Below, piece after piece: positions 48,927 through 57,501 of a stretch of DNA of 64,000 nt. Origin of the DNA: Moraxellaceae bacterium AER2_44_116 (lineage in GTDB: Bacteria; Pseudomonadota; Gammaproteobacteria; Pseudomonadales; Moraxellaceae); assembly GCA_006546595.1 (NCBI GenBank), contig VIAD01000001.1, positions 461,258-525,257 of the forward strand. Direction: 5' to 3'. Within the stretch, counting starts at the first letter, position 1, and every line of letters starts with the position of its first letter. The notes beneath the pieces are model-generated. The model made no database searches. It had not been told where the DNA came from and saw only the letters and a list, made by a program, of their open reading frames with translations. The translations under genes were made by a program, and so were the position numbers.

Positions 48927-51746
48927 ATGAGTATGTCGAGTCCGGCCATTGGTCAACGTTGGTTATCAGATGCAGAAACTGAATTAGGTTTAGGGATGGT
49001 TGTCGAGGTGCATCCTCGTACCATTACCATCCTTTTTCCTAAAAGCGAAGAAACACGGGTCTATGCCAAACAAAATGCGCCGTTATCACGGATTCGTTTT
49101 AACATTGGCGATAACATCAGAGACACTGATAACAAGGAATGGTTGGTCACTGCCGTACAAGAGCGTCAGTTTGTCTTGCGTTACGAAGTACAAGATGAGC
49201 ACGGCCACACCACCTCGTTTGCCGAAACTAAACTCTCCCCTGAAATTCAACTCGCCAAACCGTGTGACCGTTTGTTGGCGTGTCAGCTGGACAACAATGA
49301 ATGGTACGAATTACGGGTGACGGCATTACGTGCGCGTCAACAATTGGCACAAAGTAAAGTTGTCGGTTTAGTCGGCCCTCGAGTGGGTTTAATTCCGCAT
49401 CAGTTTTATATTGCCCACGAAGTCGGTCAACGGATGGCGCCGCGTGTCTTACTCGCCGATGAAGTCGGTTTGGGTAAAACCATTGAAGCAGGTTTAATTA
49501 TTCACCAACAATTACTGACTGGCCGTGCCCAACGTATTTTAGTGTTAGTGCCTGATAGCTTGCAGTATCAATGGTTGGTGGAAATGCGTCGTCGTTTCAA
49601 CATCAATTTTTCGTTATTTGACTTAACCCGCACCGCCGCCATTCGTGAAAATGACGAAGATATCAATCCGTTTTTAACAGAACAATGTGTCTTAGCCAGC
49701 ATTGATTTATTGATTGACCACCCAACACTCATGGCAGCTGCATTAGAAGCGACATGGGATTTATTGGTAGTTGATGAAGCGCATCATTTGGTTTGGGATG
49801 AAGAAAAACCAAGTGAAGCCTATCAATTGGTGGCACAACTCTCAGCACAGACGGCAGGTGTCTTATTACTGACCGCCACCCCCGAACAATTGGGTGTTGC
49901 CAGCCATTTTGCAAGGTTAAAATTGTTAGACCCACGTCGCTTTAGCAGTTTAGATGCCTTTTTAGACGAAGAAGAAAGCTACTTACCGATTGCCAGTGCT
50001 GCTCGTCAATTAGTACGCGGCAAACTGAAAGATGAAACACGCGCAACCTTACAAGCGTATTTAGGCGATGACTTCGACTTTTCCACACCAGCAGGCCGTG
50101 AAAAAGCCGTTTCGGCGTTGTTAGATCGTCATGGGACAGGTCGCGTGTTATTCCGTAATACCCGTGAAGCCATTAAAGGCTTTCCTGAACGTGAGTGTTT
50201 ACCTGTACCATTAACGCCACCTGCGGATTGGCCAATGACGGGTGCTGTGCGTAACCAATTATGGCCAGAAATTCAGTCTGAAGATGATGAGTGGTTAGCC
50301 ACTGATCCGCGTGTGCCGTGGTTAATTCAATTTTTGAAGAAGTTGAAACAGCAAAAAGTATTGTTAATTTGCCGTACCGCTCCCGTGGCGATGGCATTGG
50401 AATTACGTTTACGATTGAATGAAGGTATTCGTACTGCCCTATTCCACGAAGAAATGACTTTATTAGAACGTGACCGCGCCGCTGCGTATTTTGCCGAACC
50501 CGATTATGGCGCACAAATTCTCTTATGTTCAGAAATTGGCTCTGAAGGTCGTAACTTCCAATTTGCCCATCATTTAGTGATTTTTGATTTACCTGCGAAT
50601 CCTGACGTTTTAGAACAGCGTATTGGCCGTTTAGACCGTATTGGTCAAACCGAAACGATTAAAGTTCATGTGCCTTATATGGTCGGAACCGCGCAAGAGC
50701 GTTTATTCCAATGGCATCACAATGCCCTCAATGCGATTGCCCATATTTCACCCACTGCACAAACAGTACATCAATATCATCAACAAAGCCTAAAAGAGTG
50801 CTTACAGTCAGCCAATGACCATGAAGAACTTTTTGCCGCCTTGATGGCTGAAGCCCAACAAGACCGCACCAACTTAGAAGCCGAGTTGCAACAAGGCCGT
50901 GATTATTTACTTGAGCTAAATTCTTGTCGCATGGAACAAGCCATTGAGCTTATTACTGCCGTTGCTGACCAAGATGATGATTTAGTCTTGGGTGACTTTA
51001 TGGAGCGAGCATGGGGTGCATTTGGTTTAGAGCATGAAGAAGAAGGCGATGGTACGCATATTTTACGTGCAGGCGAACACATGGCCGTTGACGCCTTCCC
51101 TCACCTTGACCCCGATGGCATGACCGTTTGTTTTGACCGTAACCAAGCCTTGAGCCGTGAAGACATTCACTTCATTACGTGGGAACACCCAATGGCACAA
51201 GGTGCGTTAGAGCTGATGACACGCCAATCTTTTGGTAACTCTAACCTTGCACTGATTCGTAACAAAGGTATTAAAGCAGGCACGTTATTAGTTGAGGCAT
51301 GGTTTAGAGTCGAGCTGATTGCGCCTAAACACTTAAATTTAATGTCTAATTTGCCTAATTTGACGATTCGCGTGTTATTGGATGGTGAAGGTCGAGATTT
51401 AAGTGCGCGCGTTGGCCATGACGTATTAAACCGCCAAATTGTGCCCTTAGAAAAAATGACCGCGCGACAAGTAGTGAAAATGCAAACCGAAATTATCTCC
51501 AGTTTGTATAAACAAGCCGAGCAAGTGGCTAAAGCCACCATTCCTGATTTGCAAGCACAGGCACAAGTACGTTTTAGCGAGAAGCTCGATAATGAGATTC
51601 AACGTCTCAAAGCCTTGCAACTCGTTAATCCTAGTATTCGTGATGATGAAATTGCGGCACTCGAAGAACAATTAACACAAGGTTTAGAATATCTCAATCA
51701 TGTGCATATTGTCAGTGACGCGGTTCGGATTGTGATTGCAGGTTAA
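48927..51746 (+). CDS. rapA: RNA polymerase-associated ATPase RapA
   Basis: A 939-residue Swi2/Snf2-type ATPase that recycles stalled RNA polymerase. The N-terminal Tudor-like domains (RWLSDAETELGLGMVVEV) are followed by the Snf2 core with Walker A ADEVGLGKTIEAG and Walker B LLVVDEAHHLVW, then motif VI EQRIGRLDRIGQ. The C-terminal RapA domain starts near residue 620. Length is close to E. coli RapA (968). It follows rluA by 72 bases and is convergent to DUF1285. Confidence 0.95.
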   Translation: MSMSSPAIGQRWLSDAETELGLGMVVEVHPRTITILFPKSEETRVYAKQNAPLSRIRFNIGDNIRDTDNKEWLVTAVQERQFVLRYEVQDEHGHTTSFAETKLSPEIQLAKPCDRLLACQLDNNEWYELRVTALRARQQLAQSKVVGLVGPRVGLIPHQFYIAHEVGQRMAPRVLLADEVGLGKTIEAGLIIHQQLLTGRAQRILVLVPDSLQYQWLVEMRRRFNINFSLFDLTRTAAIRENDEDINPFLTEQCVLASIDLLIDHPTLMAAALEATWDLLVVDEAHHLVWDEEKPSEAYQLVAQLSAQTAGVLLLTATPEQLGVASHFARLKLLDPRRFSSLDAFLDEEESYLPIASAARQLVRGKLKDETRATLQAYLGDDFDFSTPAGREKAVSALLDRHGTGRVLFRNTREAIKGFPERECLPVPLTPPADWPMTGAVRNQLWPEIQSEDDEWLATDPRVPWLIQFLKKLKQQKVLLICRTAPVAMALELRLRLNEGIRTALFHEEMTLLERDRAAAYFAEPDYGAQILLCSEIGSEGRNFQFAHHLVIFDLPANPDVLEQRIGRLDRIGQTETIKVHVPYMVGTAQERLFQWHHNALNAIAHISPTAQTVHQYHQQSLKECLQSANDHEELFAALMAEAQQDRTNLEAELQQGRDYLLELNSCRMEQAIELITAVADQDDDLVLGDFMERAWGAFGLEHEEEGDGTHILRAGEHMAVDAFPHLDPDGMTVCFDRNQALSREDIHFITWEHPMAQGALELMTRQSFGNSNLALIRNKGIKAGTLLVEAWFRVELIAPKHLNLMSNLPNLTIRVLLDGEGRDLSARVGHDVLNRQIVPLEKMTARQVVKMQTEIISSLYKQAEQVAKATIPDLQAQAQVRFSEKLDNEIQRLKALQLVNPSIRDDEIAALEEQLTQGLEYLNHVHIVSDAVRIVIAG

Positions 51747-51761
51747 CCATCCGATGCGATG

Positions 51762-51787
51762 TTGTGGCACATAACCCTGTGCCACAA
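51762..51787. terminator. Perfect 10-bp hairpin between convergent rapA and DUF1285
   Basis: TTGTGGCACA and TGTGCCACAA are perfect arms with a 6-base loop. No T-run follows, so it is a probable but unproved bidirectional terminator. Confidence 0.5.
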
Positions 51788-51789
51788 TA

Positions 51790-52383
51790 TTAATCGTCAA
51801 GACAAGCCGCAATCGCAAACCATTGCCCTGCACTTTGCACGGCATAACACCACTGACCGTCAATTTCTTGCCTCGTCGCCCACTCAACCAACTGATAAAA
51901 CACATTACGATGAATCAGGGCATCTAAACGATCACGGACATGAATATATGGACGCGGCTCGCCATCCACACTTTCATTGACCCACAATGGATGCTCAGCA
52001 TCTAAAATAATCACATCTTCTGTGAGTGTGGTAAAACGTAAATACTCCACATCATCTTCAATTATTTTTGCTACTAATACCGCAATAAACGGCGCATCAT
52101 CCACCACAATCCGTACCTTTTCGACGGGGGTAATCAAATAAAAACAATCATCGTCATCGTGGCGCAAAATCGAACTAAACAGCTTCACCAATGCAGGACG
52201 ACCAATCGGCGTACCCATATATAGCCACTGGCCATTGGCTTTAATTTGCATCGGCAAATCACCGCAGAACTCAGGATTCCATTTATGCACAGGTGGCAAA
52301 CCTTTTGGCATATTGCCCTTTTCATCCTGTAATAATCGGGCAATCGCCATTGGATCGGCTTTTATATGTGAATCTTGGGTCAT
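51790..52383 (-). CDS. DUF1285 domain protein
   Basis: A 197-residue protein of unknown function. The family landmarks are MQIKANGQWLYMGTPIGRPALVKLF, FYLITPVEKVRI and VDDAPFIAVLV; HPLWVNESVDGEPRPYIHVRD is also characteristic. No signal peptide or membrane segment. TAGGAATTACATAATATG gives a ribosome binding site. Divergent from ETF-QO. Confidence 0.88.
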   Translation of the reverse strand: MTQDSHIKADPMAIARLLQDEKGNMPKGLPPVHKWNPEFCGDLPMQIKANGQWLYMGTPIGRPALVKLFSSILRHDDDDCFYLITPVEKVRIVVDDAPFIAVLVAKIIEDDVEYLRFTTLTEDVIILDAEHPLWVNESVDGEPRPYIHVRDRLDALIHRNVFYQLVEWATRQEIDGQWCYAVQSAGQWFAIAACLDD

Positions 52384-52528
52384 ATTATGTAATTCCTATT
52401 TCTTGTCGAACAAAATATCGTATAAAAAGTTGGTCTTTAGGTAGTGTGCTTTTATACTACGCGCCGCGTCACTCAATGTGAATGTTAAAAGAAAGAAACC
52501 CCCAGCTAAACTCGCGAGGAGACTATTC

Positions 52529-54181
52529 GTGGAAAGAGAAGCAATGGAATTTGATGTCGTCATCGTTGGCGGCGGTCCTGCTGGTTTATCAGCAGCCATT
52601 CGTTTACGTCAATTAAGTATAGAATCAGGCCATGAGATTTCCGTTTGTCTCGTCGAAAAAGGTTCTGAATTTGGCGCGCATATTTTATCAGGTGCAGTAT
52701 TTGAACCCCGCGCTCTGAATGAACTTTTTCCCAATTGGAAAGAAGAAGGCGCACCACTCAACACGCCCGTCACCAAAGACGAAGTCCATTTGTTGTTTAG
52801 CGAAACACGCAGCAAACTCATGCCTGACTGGGCTATTCCAAAACCCATGCATAATGACGGCAACTATGTCATTAGCTTAGGTAATCTCGTGCGCTGGTTA
52901 GCCGAAAAAGCCGAAGCTCTCGAAGTCAATCTTTTTCCTGGTTTTGCTGCTTCTGAAATTTTATATCATGAAGATGGTAGCGTAAAAGGCATTGCGACAG
53001 GTGATATGGGCATCGGCAAAAATGGTGAGAAAAAGCACTCTTTTACTGCGGGTTATGAACTACATGCTAAATACACGTTATTTGCTGAAGGCTGCCGTGG
53101 TCATTTAGGCAAGCAATTAATTAAGCAGTTTGAACTCGACAAAGATGTTGACCCTCAACATTATGGCCTTGGCATCAAAGAACTGTGGGAAATTGACCCA
53201 AGCAAACATAAACCAGGCTTAGTATTGCACGGCTCAGGCTGGCCATTGAGTGAGTCTGGCAGTGCGGGTGGCTGGTGGTTGTACCACGGTGAAAACAATC
53301 AAATTACTTTAGGCATGATTGTTGACTTAGCCTATACCAACCCTTATTTATCGCCCTTTGATGAAATGCAACGTTGGAAACACCACCCTGTCATTAAACA
53401 ATACTTAGAAGGCGCAAAACGCGTTTCTTATGGCGCACGAGCTGTTGTGAAAGGTGGTATTAACTCCTTACCTAAGTTAACCTTTGCGGGTGGCTGTTTA
53501 ATTGGTGATGATGCGGGCTTCTTAAACTTCTCCAAAATCAAAGGCTCTCATACCGCGATGAAATCGGGTATGTTATGTGCTGAAGCGGTGTTTGAGACAT
53601 TAAAAGCAGGCAGTGAAGGCCATGATGAAGTCACTGCTTATACCGAGAAATTTGAAAACTCTTGGTTGTTTGAAGAGTTACACCGCGCACGTAACTTCGG
53701 CCCAGCAATGCACCGTATGGGCTTCTTGATGGGTGCTGCATTTAACTTTATCGACAATAATATTTTGCCGAATGGTTTCCCATTTACAATTCACGATAAC
53801 AAACCAGATTATGATTGCTTAGATCGTAAAGATTTAGCCCGTAAACTGGAATATCCAAAACCTGATGGCAAAATCAGTTTTGATAAATTGTCATCGGTGT
53901 TTATTTCGGGTACTAACCACGAAGAAGACCAACCGATTCATTTAACACTGAAAGATGCCAGCATCCCAATGGCGAAAAACTTGCCGTTGTACGATGAGCC
54001 TGCTCAACGTTACTGCCCAGCAGGTGTTTATGAAGTGTTAATGACGGCTGGTGAGCCTCGTTTGCAAATTAACGCGCAAAACTGCGTCCATTGCAAAACC
54101 TGTGACATCAAAGACCCTTCCCAAAATATTAATTGGGTTGTGCCTGAAGGTGGTGGCGGCCCTACCTATCCTAATATGTAA
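52529..54181 (+). CDS. Electron-transfer flavoprotein-ubiquinone oxidoreductase
   Basis: ETF-QO carries electrons from ETF, and so from fatty acid and amino acid dehydrogenases, to quinone. The chosen start is the GTG at 52529: AGGAG lies eight bases before it and the resulting VEREAMEFDVVIVGGGPAGL fits the family N-terminus; the longer frame from 52478 lacks a ribosome binding site. About 550 residues. FAD-binding motif near residue 10, CKTCDIKDP and CPAGVYE provide the 4Fe-4S ligands in the C-terminal ferredoxin-like domain. No etfAB genes are in the window. Confidence 0.94.
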   Translation: MEREAMEFDVVIVGGGPAGLSAAIRLRQLSIESGHEISVCLVEKGSEFGAHILSGAVFEPRALNELFPNWKEEGAPLNTPVTKDEVHLLFSETRSKLMPDWAIPKPMHNDGNYVISLGNLVRWLAEKAEALEVNLFPGFAASEILYHEDGSVKGIATGDMGIGKNGEKKHSFTAGYELHAKYTLFAEGCRGHLGKQLIKQFELDKDVDPQHYGLGIKELWEIDPSKHKPGLVLHGSGWPLSESGSAGGWWLYHGENNQITLGMIVDLAYTNPYLSPFDEMQRWKHHPVIKQYLEGAKRVSYGARAVVKGGINSLPKLTFAGGCLIGDDAGFLNFSKIKGSHTAMKSGMLCAEAVFETLKAGSEGHDEVTAYTEKFENSWLFEELHRARNFGPAMHRMGFLMGAAFNFIDNNILPNGFPFTIHDNKPDYDCLDRKDLARKLEYPKPDGKISFDKLSSVFISGTNHEEDQPIHLTLKDASIPMAKNLPLYDEPAQRYCPAGVYEVLMTAGEPRLQINAQNCVHCKTCDIKDPSQNINWVVPEGGGGPTYPNM

Positions 54182-54200
54182 ATGACGGTTAGGACACTAT

Positions 54201-54273
54201 GATTTGAGAATGAAACAAAACTCTCAAATCATCAACCAAAGCCCTTAATTTTTAAGGGCTTTGTATTTTTTAG
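54201..54273 (+). terminator. Tandem hairpins ending the ETF-QO gene
   Basis: The first hairpin (54201-54230) has arms GATTTGAGA and TCTCAAATC. The second (54238-54262) has arms AAAGCCCTTAA and TTAAGGGCTTT and is followed by GTATTTTTTAG, a normal rho-independent tail. Confidence 0.85.
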
Positions 54274-54315
54274 TCTAAAAAAATTAAGATTCTAGGTGTA
54301 ATTGCTTTTAAATAG

Positions 54316-54367
54316 GCTTCGACTCCGCTCAGCCAGCGTGGAATGTTTCCTAAGCGGAGTCGAAGGG
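54316..54367. repeat. REP-like palindrome, GCTTCGACTC family, copy 6
   Basis: GCTTCGACTCCGCTCAGCC and TAAGCGGAGTCGAAGGG form the arms. A GTTAATTCAAGCAAACGTC tail follows, close to those after copies 2 and 4. It lies between the ETF-QO terminators and the nirD terminator. Confidence 0.88.
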
Positions 54368-54405
54368 TTAATTCAAGCAAACGTCAACAGCTCCTAAAAA
54401 TACAT

Positions 54406-54435
54406 AAAAAAGCAGACTTTTGAGTCTGCTTTTTT
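54406..54435. terminator. Bidirectional terminator at the end of the nas/nir operon
   Basis: Perfect 13-bp arms AAAAAAGCAGACT and AGTCTGCTTTTTT with a TTTG loop. It lies 16 bases beyond the minus-strand nirD stop. Confidence 0.92.
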
Positions 54436-54451
54436 ACTGTCAGTATTTGAT

Positions 54452-54778
54452 TTAAGCTACAGCTACAAACACCACACCTTCTTTCACAACCACTTGATAA
54501 GCAGGAACTTTCACCGTTTCGTCTTCTAAACATTCACCACTGTCTAATTTATAGTGATGTTTATAAATCGGTGAAGCGACGACTTTATGGCCTTTTAAAT
54601 CGCCAACAATACCGCGTGATAAGACATTGGCTTCAGAAAACGGATCGAAATTACCAATGGCAAAGACATCACCATTGGCCAGCTTAAATAAGGCAATCTG
54701 CTCACCTTTGACTAAAGCGCCAACGCCCATATTGGTTTGTAAGTCTTCAACCGCACACACTTTTACTAAGTTAGTCAT
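54452..54778 (-). CDS. nirD: Nitrite reductase small subunit NirD
   Basis: A 108-residue Rieske-fold partner of NirB that lacks the Rieske Cys/His cluster ligands, as is usual for NirD. VCAVEDLQTNMGVGALVKGEQ and SRGIVGDLKGHKVVASPIYKHHY are visible. The frame extends upstream to a TTG at 54808, but GGGGTAAC before the ATG at 54778 sets the start. Last gene of the nitrate assimilation operon. Confidence 0.92.
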   Translation of the reverse strand: MTNLVKVCAVEDLQTNMGVGALVKGEQIALFKLANGDVFAIGNFDPFSEANVLSRGIVGDLKGHKVVASPIYKHHYKLDSGECLEDETVKVPAYQVVVKEGVVFVAVA

Positions 54779-54845
54779 CTTTGTTACCCCTACCATCTGA
54801 TTCGACAATGAGAAGAGCGATTTTTAGACCACTCTCTCCACCCAT

Positions 54846-57374
54846 TTAAACTTCAGCAACCGTAATACGCCCTGCTTTTTCACTCACGGTTGCGGGACGA
54901 ATTTGACCACGCTCTTCAACAAAGACGACGTTGTTGTCGGTTTCATCGCTGTTCACAAAGGAGCGGAAGCGTTTTAAGGTTTCAGGATTGTTGATGGCTT
55001 CTTTCCATTCACAGGCAAAAGTGTCAACGACGAATTGCATTTGCATTTCTAATTCAGCCGCCAAACCTAAGGAGTCTTCAATCACCACTGCTTTTAGGTA
55101 GTCTAAACCGCCTTCAAGGTTGTCACGCCATACGCTAGTACGTTGTAAACGGTCAGCCGTAGCCACATAGAACATTAAGAAACGGTCAACGTATTTGATT
55201 AAGGTTTCGCTGTCTAAATCGCTGGCTAACAATTCGGCATGGCGAGGTTTCATACCGCCATTACCACAGACGTATAAGTTCCAGCCTTTTTCGGTAGCAA
55301 TCACGCCAACATCTTTGCTTTGCGCTTCAGCACACTCACGAGTACAACCGCTGACGCCAAACTTAATTTTGTGTGGGCTACGCAAACCGCGATAACGGTT
55401 TTCTAATTGAATGGCAAAACCGACCGAATCTTGTACACCATAACGACACCATGTTGAACCGACACAGGATTTAACGGTACGCAACGATTTACCGTAAGCA
55501 TGACCCGATTCAAAACCTGCATCGACTAACTCACGCCAAATCACAGGTAATTGTTCAACCCGCGCACCAAACAAGTCGATCCGTTGTCCGCCTGTAATTT
55601 TGGTGTACAACTTGTATTTTTTTGCCACTTGGCCAATCGTAATTAAACCTTCGGGCGTGATTTCACCGCCCGCAATGCGTGGCACAATCGAATACGTGCC
55701 ATCTTTTTGCATATTTGCGAGGAAATAATCATTAGTGTCTTGTAGACCTGCTAATGGTTTTTTCAGGATATGTTCATTCCATAAGGACGACATAATCGAC
55801 GCAGTCGTCGGTTTGCAAATATCGCAACCATCGCCTTTTCCGTGTTTAGCGACTAAATCTTCAAAACTACGGATATTGCCAATTTTGGCTAAGTGATAGA
55901 GTTCTTGGCGTGAGTAAGCAAAGTGTTCGCAGATGTCTTTCTTGACTTCAACACCGCGTTTCGTTAGCTCACATTTTAAGACTTGACCGACTAAGGCCGC
56001 ACAGCCACCGCAACTGGTCGCGGCTTTGGTGCAGCTTTTTAGCTCGCCCAACTCCATGACGCCGCCTTCGATGGCATTGCATAAATCTTGTTTGGTAACA
56101 TTATTACAGGAGCAAATCACCGCTTTCATCGGTAAGGCATCTGCGCCTAATAAGGGTTTACTGCTGCCGTCTAAAGAAGGAAGAATTAAGCCTTCGGGAT
56201 TGGCAGGTAAATCCATATCGTTGAGTTTGAGTTGTAGCAAGTCGCCATAAGCTTCAACATCGCCAATCAACACCGCACCGAGTAACTTTTTACCATCGGC
56301 AGAAACGACGATTTTTTTGTAGGTTTGCGTACGTTCATCGACATAGCTGTAATTGATGCTGCCTGCGGTCATACCATGAGCATCACCAATCGAGGCAACA
56401 TCCACACCTAACAACTTGAGCTTAGTGCTCATGTCTGCGCCTAAAAACTCTTTGTCTTCGCCACCCAAAATATGGGTACAAGCGACATCCGCCATTTGAT
56501 AACCCGGTGCAACTAAGCCGTAGATTTTACCTTCCCATAAGGCGCATTCACCAATCGCGTAAACATCTGGTGCGTTGGTACGACAGAAGTTATCAACGAC
56601 AATACCGCCACGCGCACCAACGGCAATACCGTTATTTCTGGCAATATCATCACGCGGACGAATCCCTGCGGAAAACAAAATCATGTCGGTTTCGAGGCTA
56701 GTGCCATCCGAAAACTTCATGACGTGTAGACATTTTTCACCATCGGAAATTTCGACGGTATTGCGTTCGGTGTGAATACCAACACCGAGTTCAGCGATTT
56801 TTTTGCGTAATACCTTACCGCCGCCATCATCCACTTGAACTGCCATTAGGCGCGGTGCAAATTCAACCACATGGGTTTCTAAGCCTAAATCTTTTAAGGC
56901 TTTCGCAGCTTCCAAGCCTAATAAGCCACCACCAACAACAACACCGACTTTCGACTTTAACGCCGAATCACGAATCGCTTCTAAATCTTCAATGGTGCGA
57001 TAGACCAAACAACCTTCGCGATTATTGCCAACAACAGGTGGGACAAAAGGATAAGAACCCGTCGCTAACACTAATTTGTCGTAATGGATAGTATCGCCAT
57101 TTTGAGTCGTTACCGATTTGGCTACCGTGTCGATATGGGTGGCACGGGTATTCAGTTGTAAGCCATAACCTGTGTTACTAAAAAAGTCATGCGGAGTCAG
57201 ACTTAAATCTTCGGCAGTTTTACCATTAAAGAATGCAGAGAGTTGTACACGGTCATAAGCAGGACGTGATTCTTCAGCCAAGACTATCACTTCGTGTTGT
57301 TCGGTAGATTTACTGGAAAGATTTTCTAAAAAACGGTGGCCAACCATGCCGTGACCAATCATAACTATACGCAT
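54846..57374 (-). CDS. nirB: Assimilatory NADH nitrite reductase large subunit NirB
   Basis: Reduces nitrite to ammonium with NAD(P)H. The longest frame starts 27 codons upstream; AGGAGAC six bases before the ATG at 57374 selects MRIVMIGHGMVG, giving 842 residues. The N-terminal FAD/NAD half has LVLATGSYPFVPP and VVGGGLLGLEAAKAL. A 2Fe-2S BFD-like domain (CSCNNVTKQDL and CGGCAALVGQ) follows, and the C-terminal sirohaem and 4Fe-4S half has GSTWCRYGVQDSVG and KFGVSGCTRECAEAQ, which hold the four cluster Cys. It lies between nasA and nirD. Confidence 0.95.
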   Translation of the reverse strand: MRIVMIGHGMVGHRFLENLSSKSTEQHEVIVLAEESRPAYDRVQLSAFFNGKTAEDLSLTPHDFFSNTGYGLQLNTRATHIDTVAKSVTTQNGDTIHYDKLVLATGSYPFVPPVVGNNREGCLVYRTIEDLEAIRDSALKSKVGVVVGGGLLGLEAAKALKDLGLETHVVEFAPRLMAVQVDDGGGKVLRKKIAELGVGIHTERNTVEISDGEKCLHVMKFSDGTSLETDMILFSAGIRPRDDIARNNGIAVGARGGIVVDNFCRTNAPDVYAIGECALWEGKIYGLVAPGYQMADVACTHILGGEDKEFLGADMSTKLKLLGVDVASIGDAHGMTAGSINYSYVDERTQTYKKIVVSADGKKLLGAVLIGDVEAYGDLLQLKLNDMDLPANPEGLILPSLDGSSKPLLGADALPMKAVICSCNNVTKQDLCNAIEGGVMELGELKSCTKAATSCGGCAALVGQVLKCELTKRGVEVKKDICEHFAYSRQELYHLAKIGNIRSFEDLVAKHGKGDGCDICKPTTASIMSSLWNEHILKKPLAGLQDTNDYFLANMQKDGTYSIVPRIAGGEITPEGLITIGQVAKKYKLYTKITGGQRIDLFGARVEQLPVIWRELVDAGFESGHAYGKSLRTVKSCVGSTWCRYGVQDSVGFAIQLENRYRGLRSPHKIKFGVSGCTRECAEAQSKDVGVIATEKGWNLYVCGNGGMKPRHAELLASDLDSETLIKYVDRFLMFYVATADRLQRTSVWRDNLEGGLDYLKAVVIEDSLGLAAELEMQMQFVVDTFACEWKEAINNPETLKRFRSFVNSDETDNNVVFVEERGQIRPATVSEKAGRITVAEV

Positions 57375-57501
57375 TGCTGTCTCCTGCAAGTGACAAGTCA
57401 TTAGACTCAACACAAAGCAGACGGCGTTGTCTGCGAAACTAGGGGGTAGAAACACGTTGTTAATACTGCCGACATTGCCAGTATTCGTGTGGTCGCTTAA
57501 T
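57375..57501. other. Leader region between nasA and nirB
   Basis: A 127-base gap. It contains a 7-bp inverted repeat, AATACTG and CAGTATT (57461-57484), of unknown role. No convincing separate promoter is seen, so nirBD are probably read through from nasB-nasA. Confidence 0.4.

Noticed and set aside
1845..54367. Repeats that could be read as a CRISPR array
   Set aside because: The copies are single, kilobases apart and palindromic. There is no regular spacer pattern and no cas gene.
57461..57501. Sigma-54 promoter in front of nirB
   Set aside because: TGGCAATGTCGGCA on the minus strand has wrong spacing between the GG and GC elements (8 instead of 10 bases).
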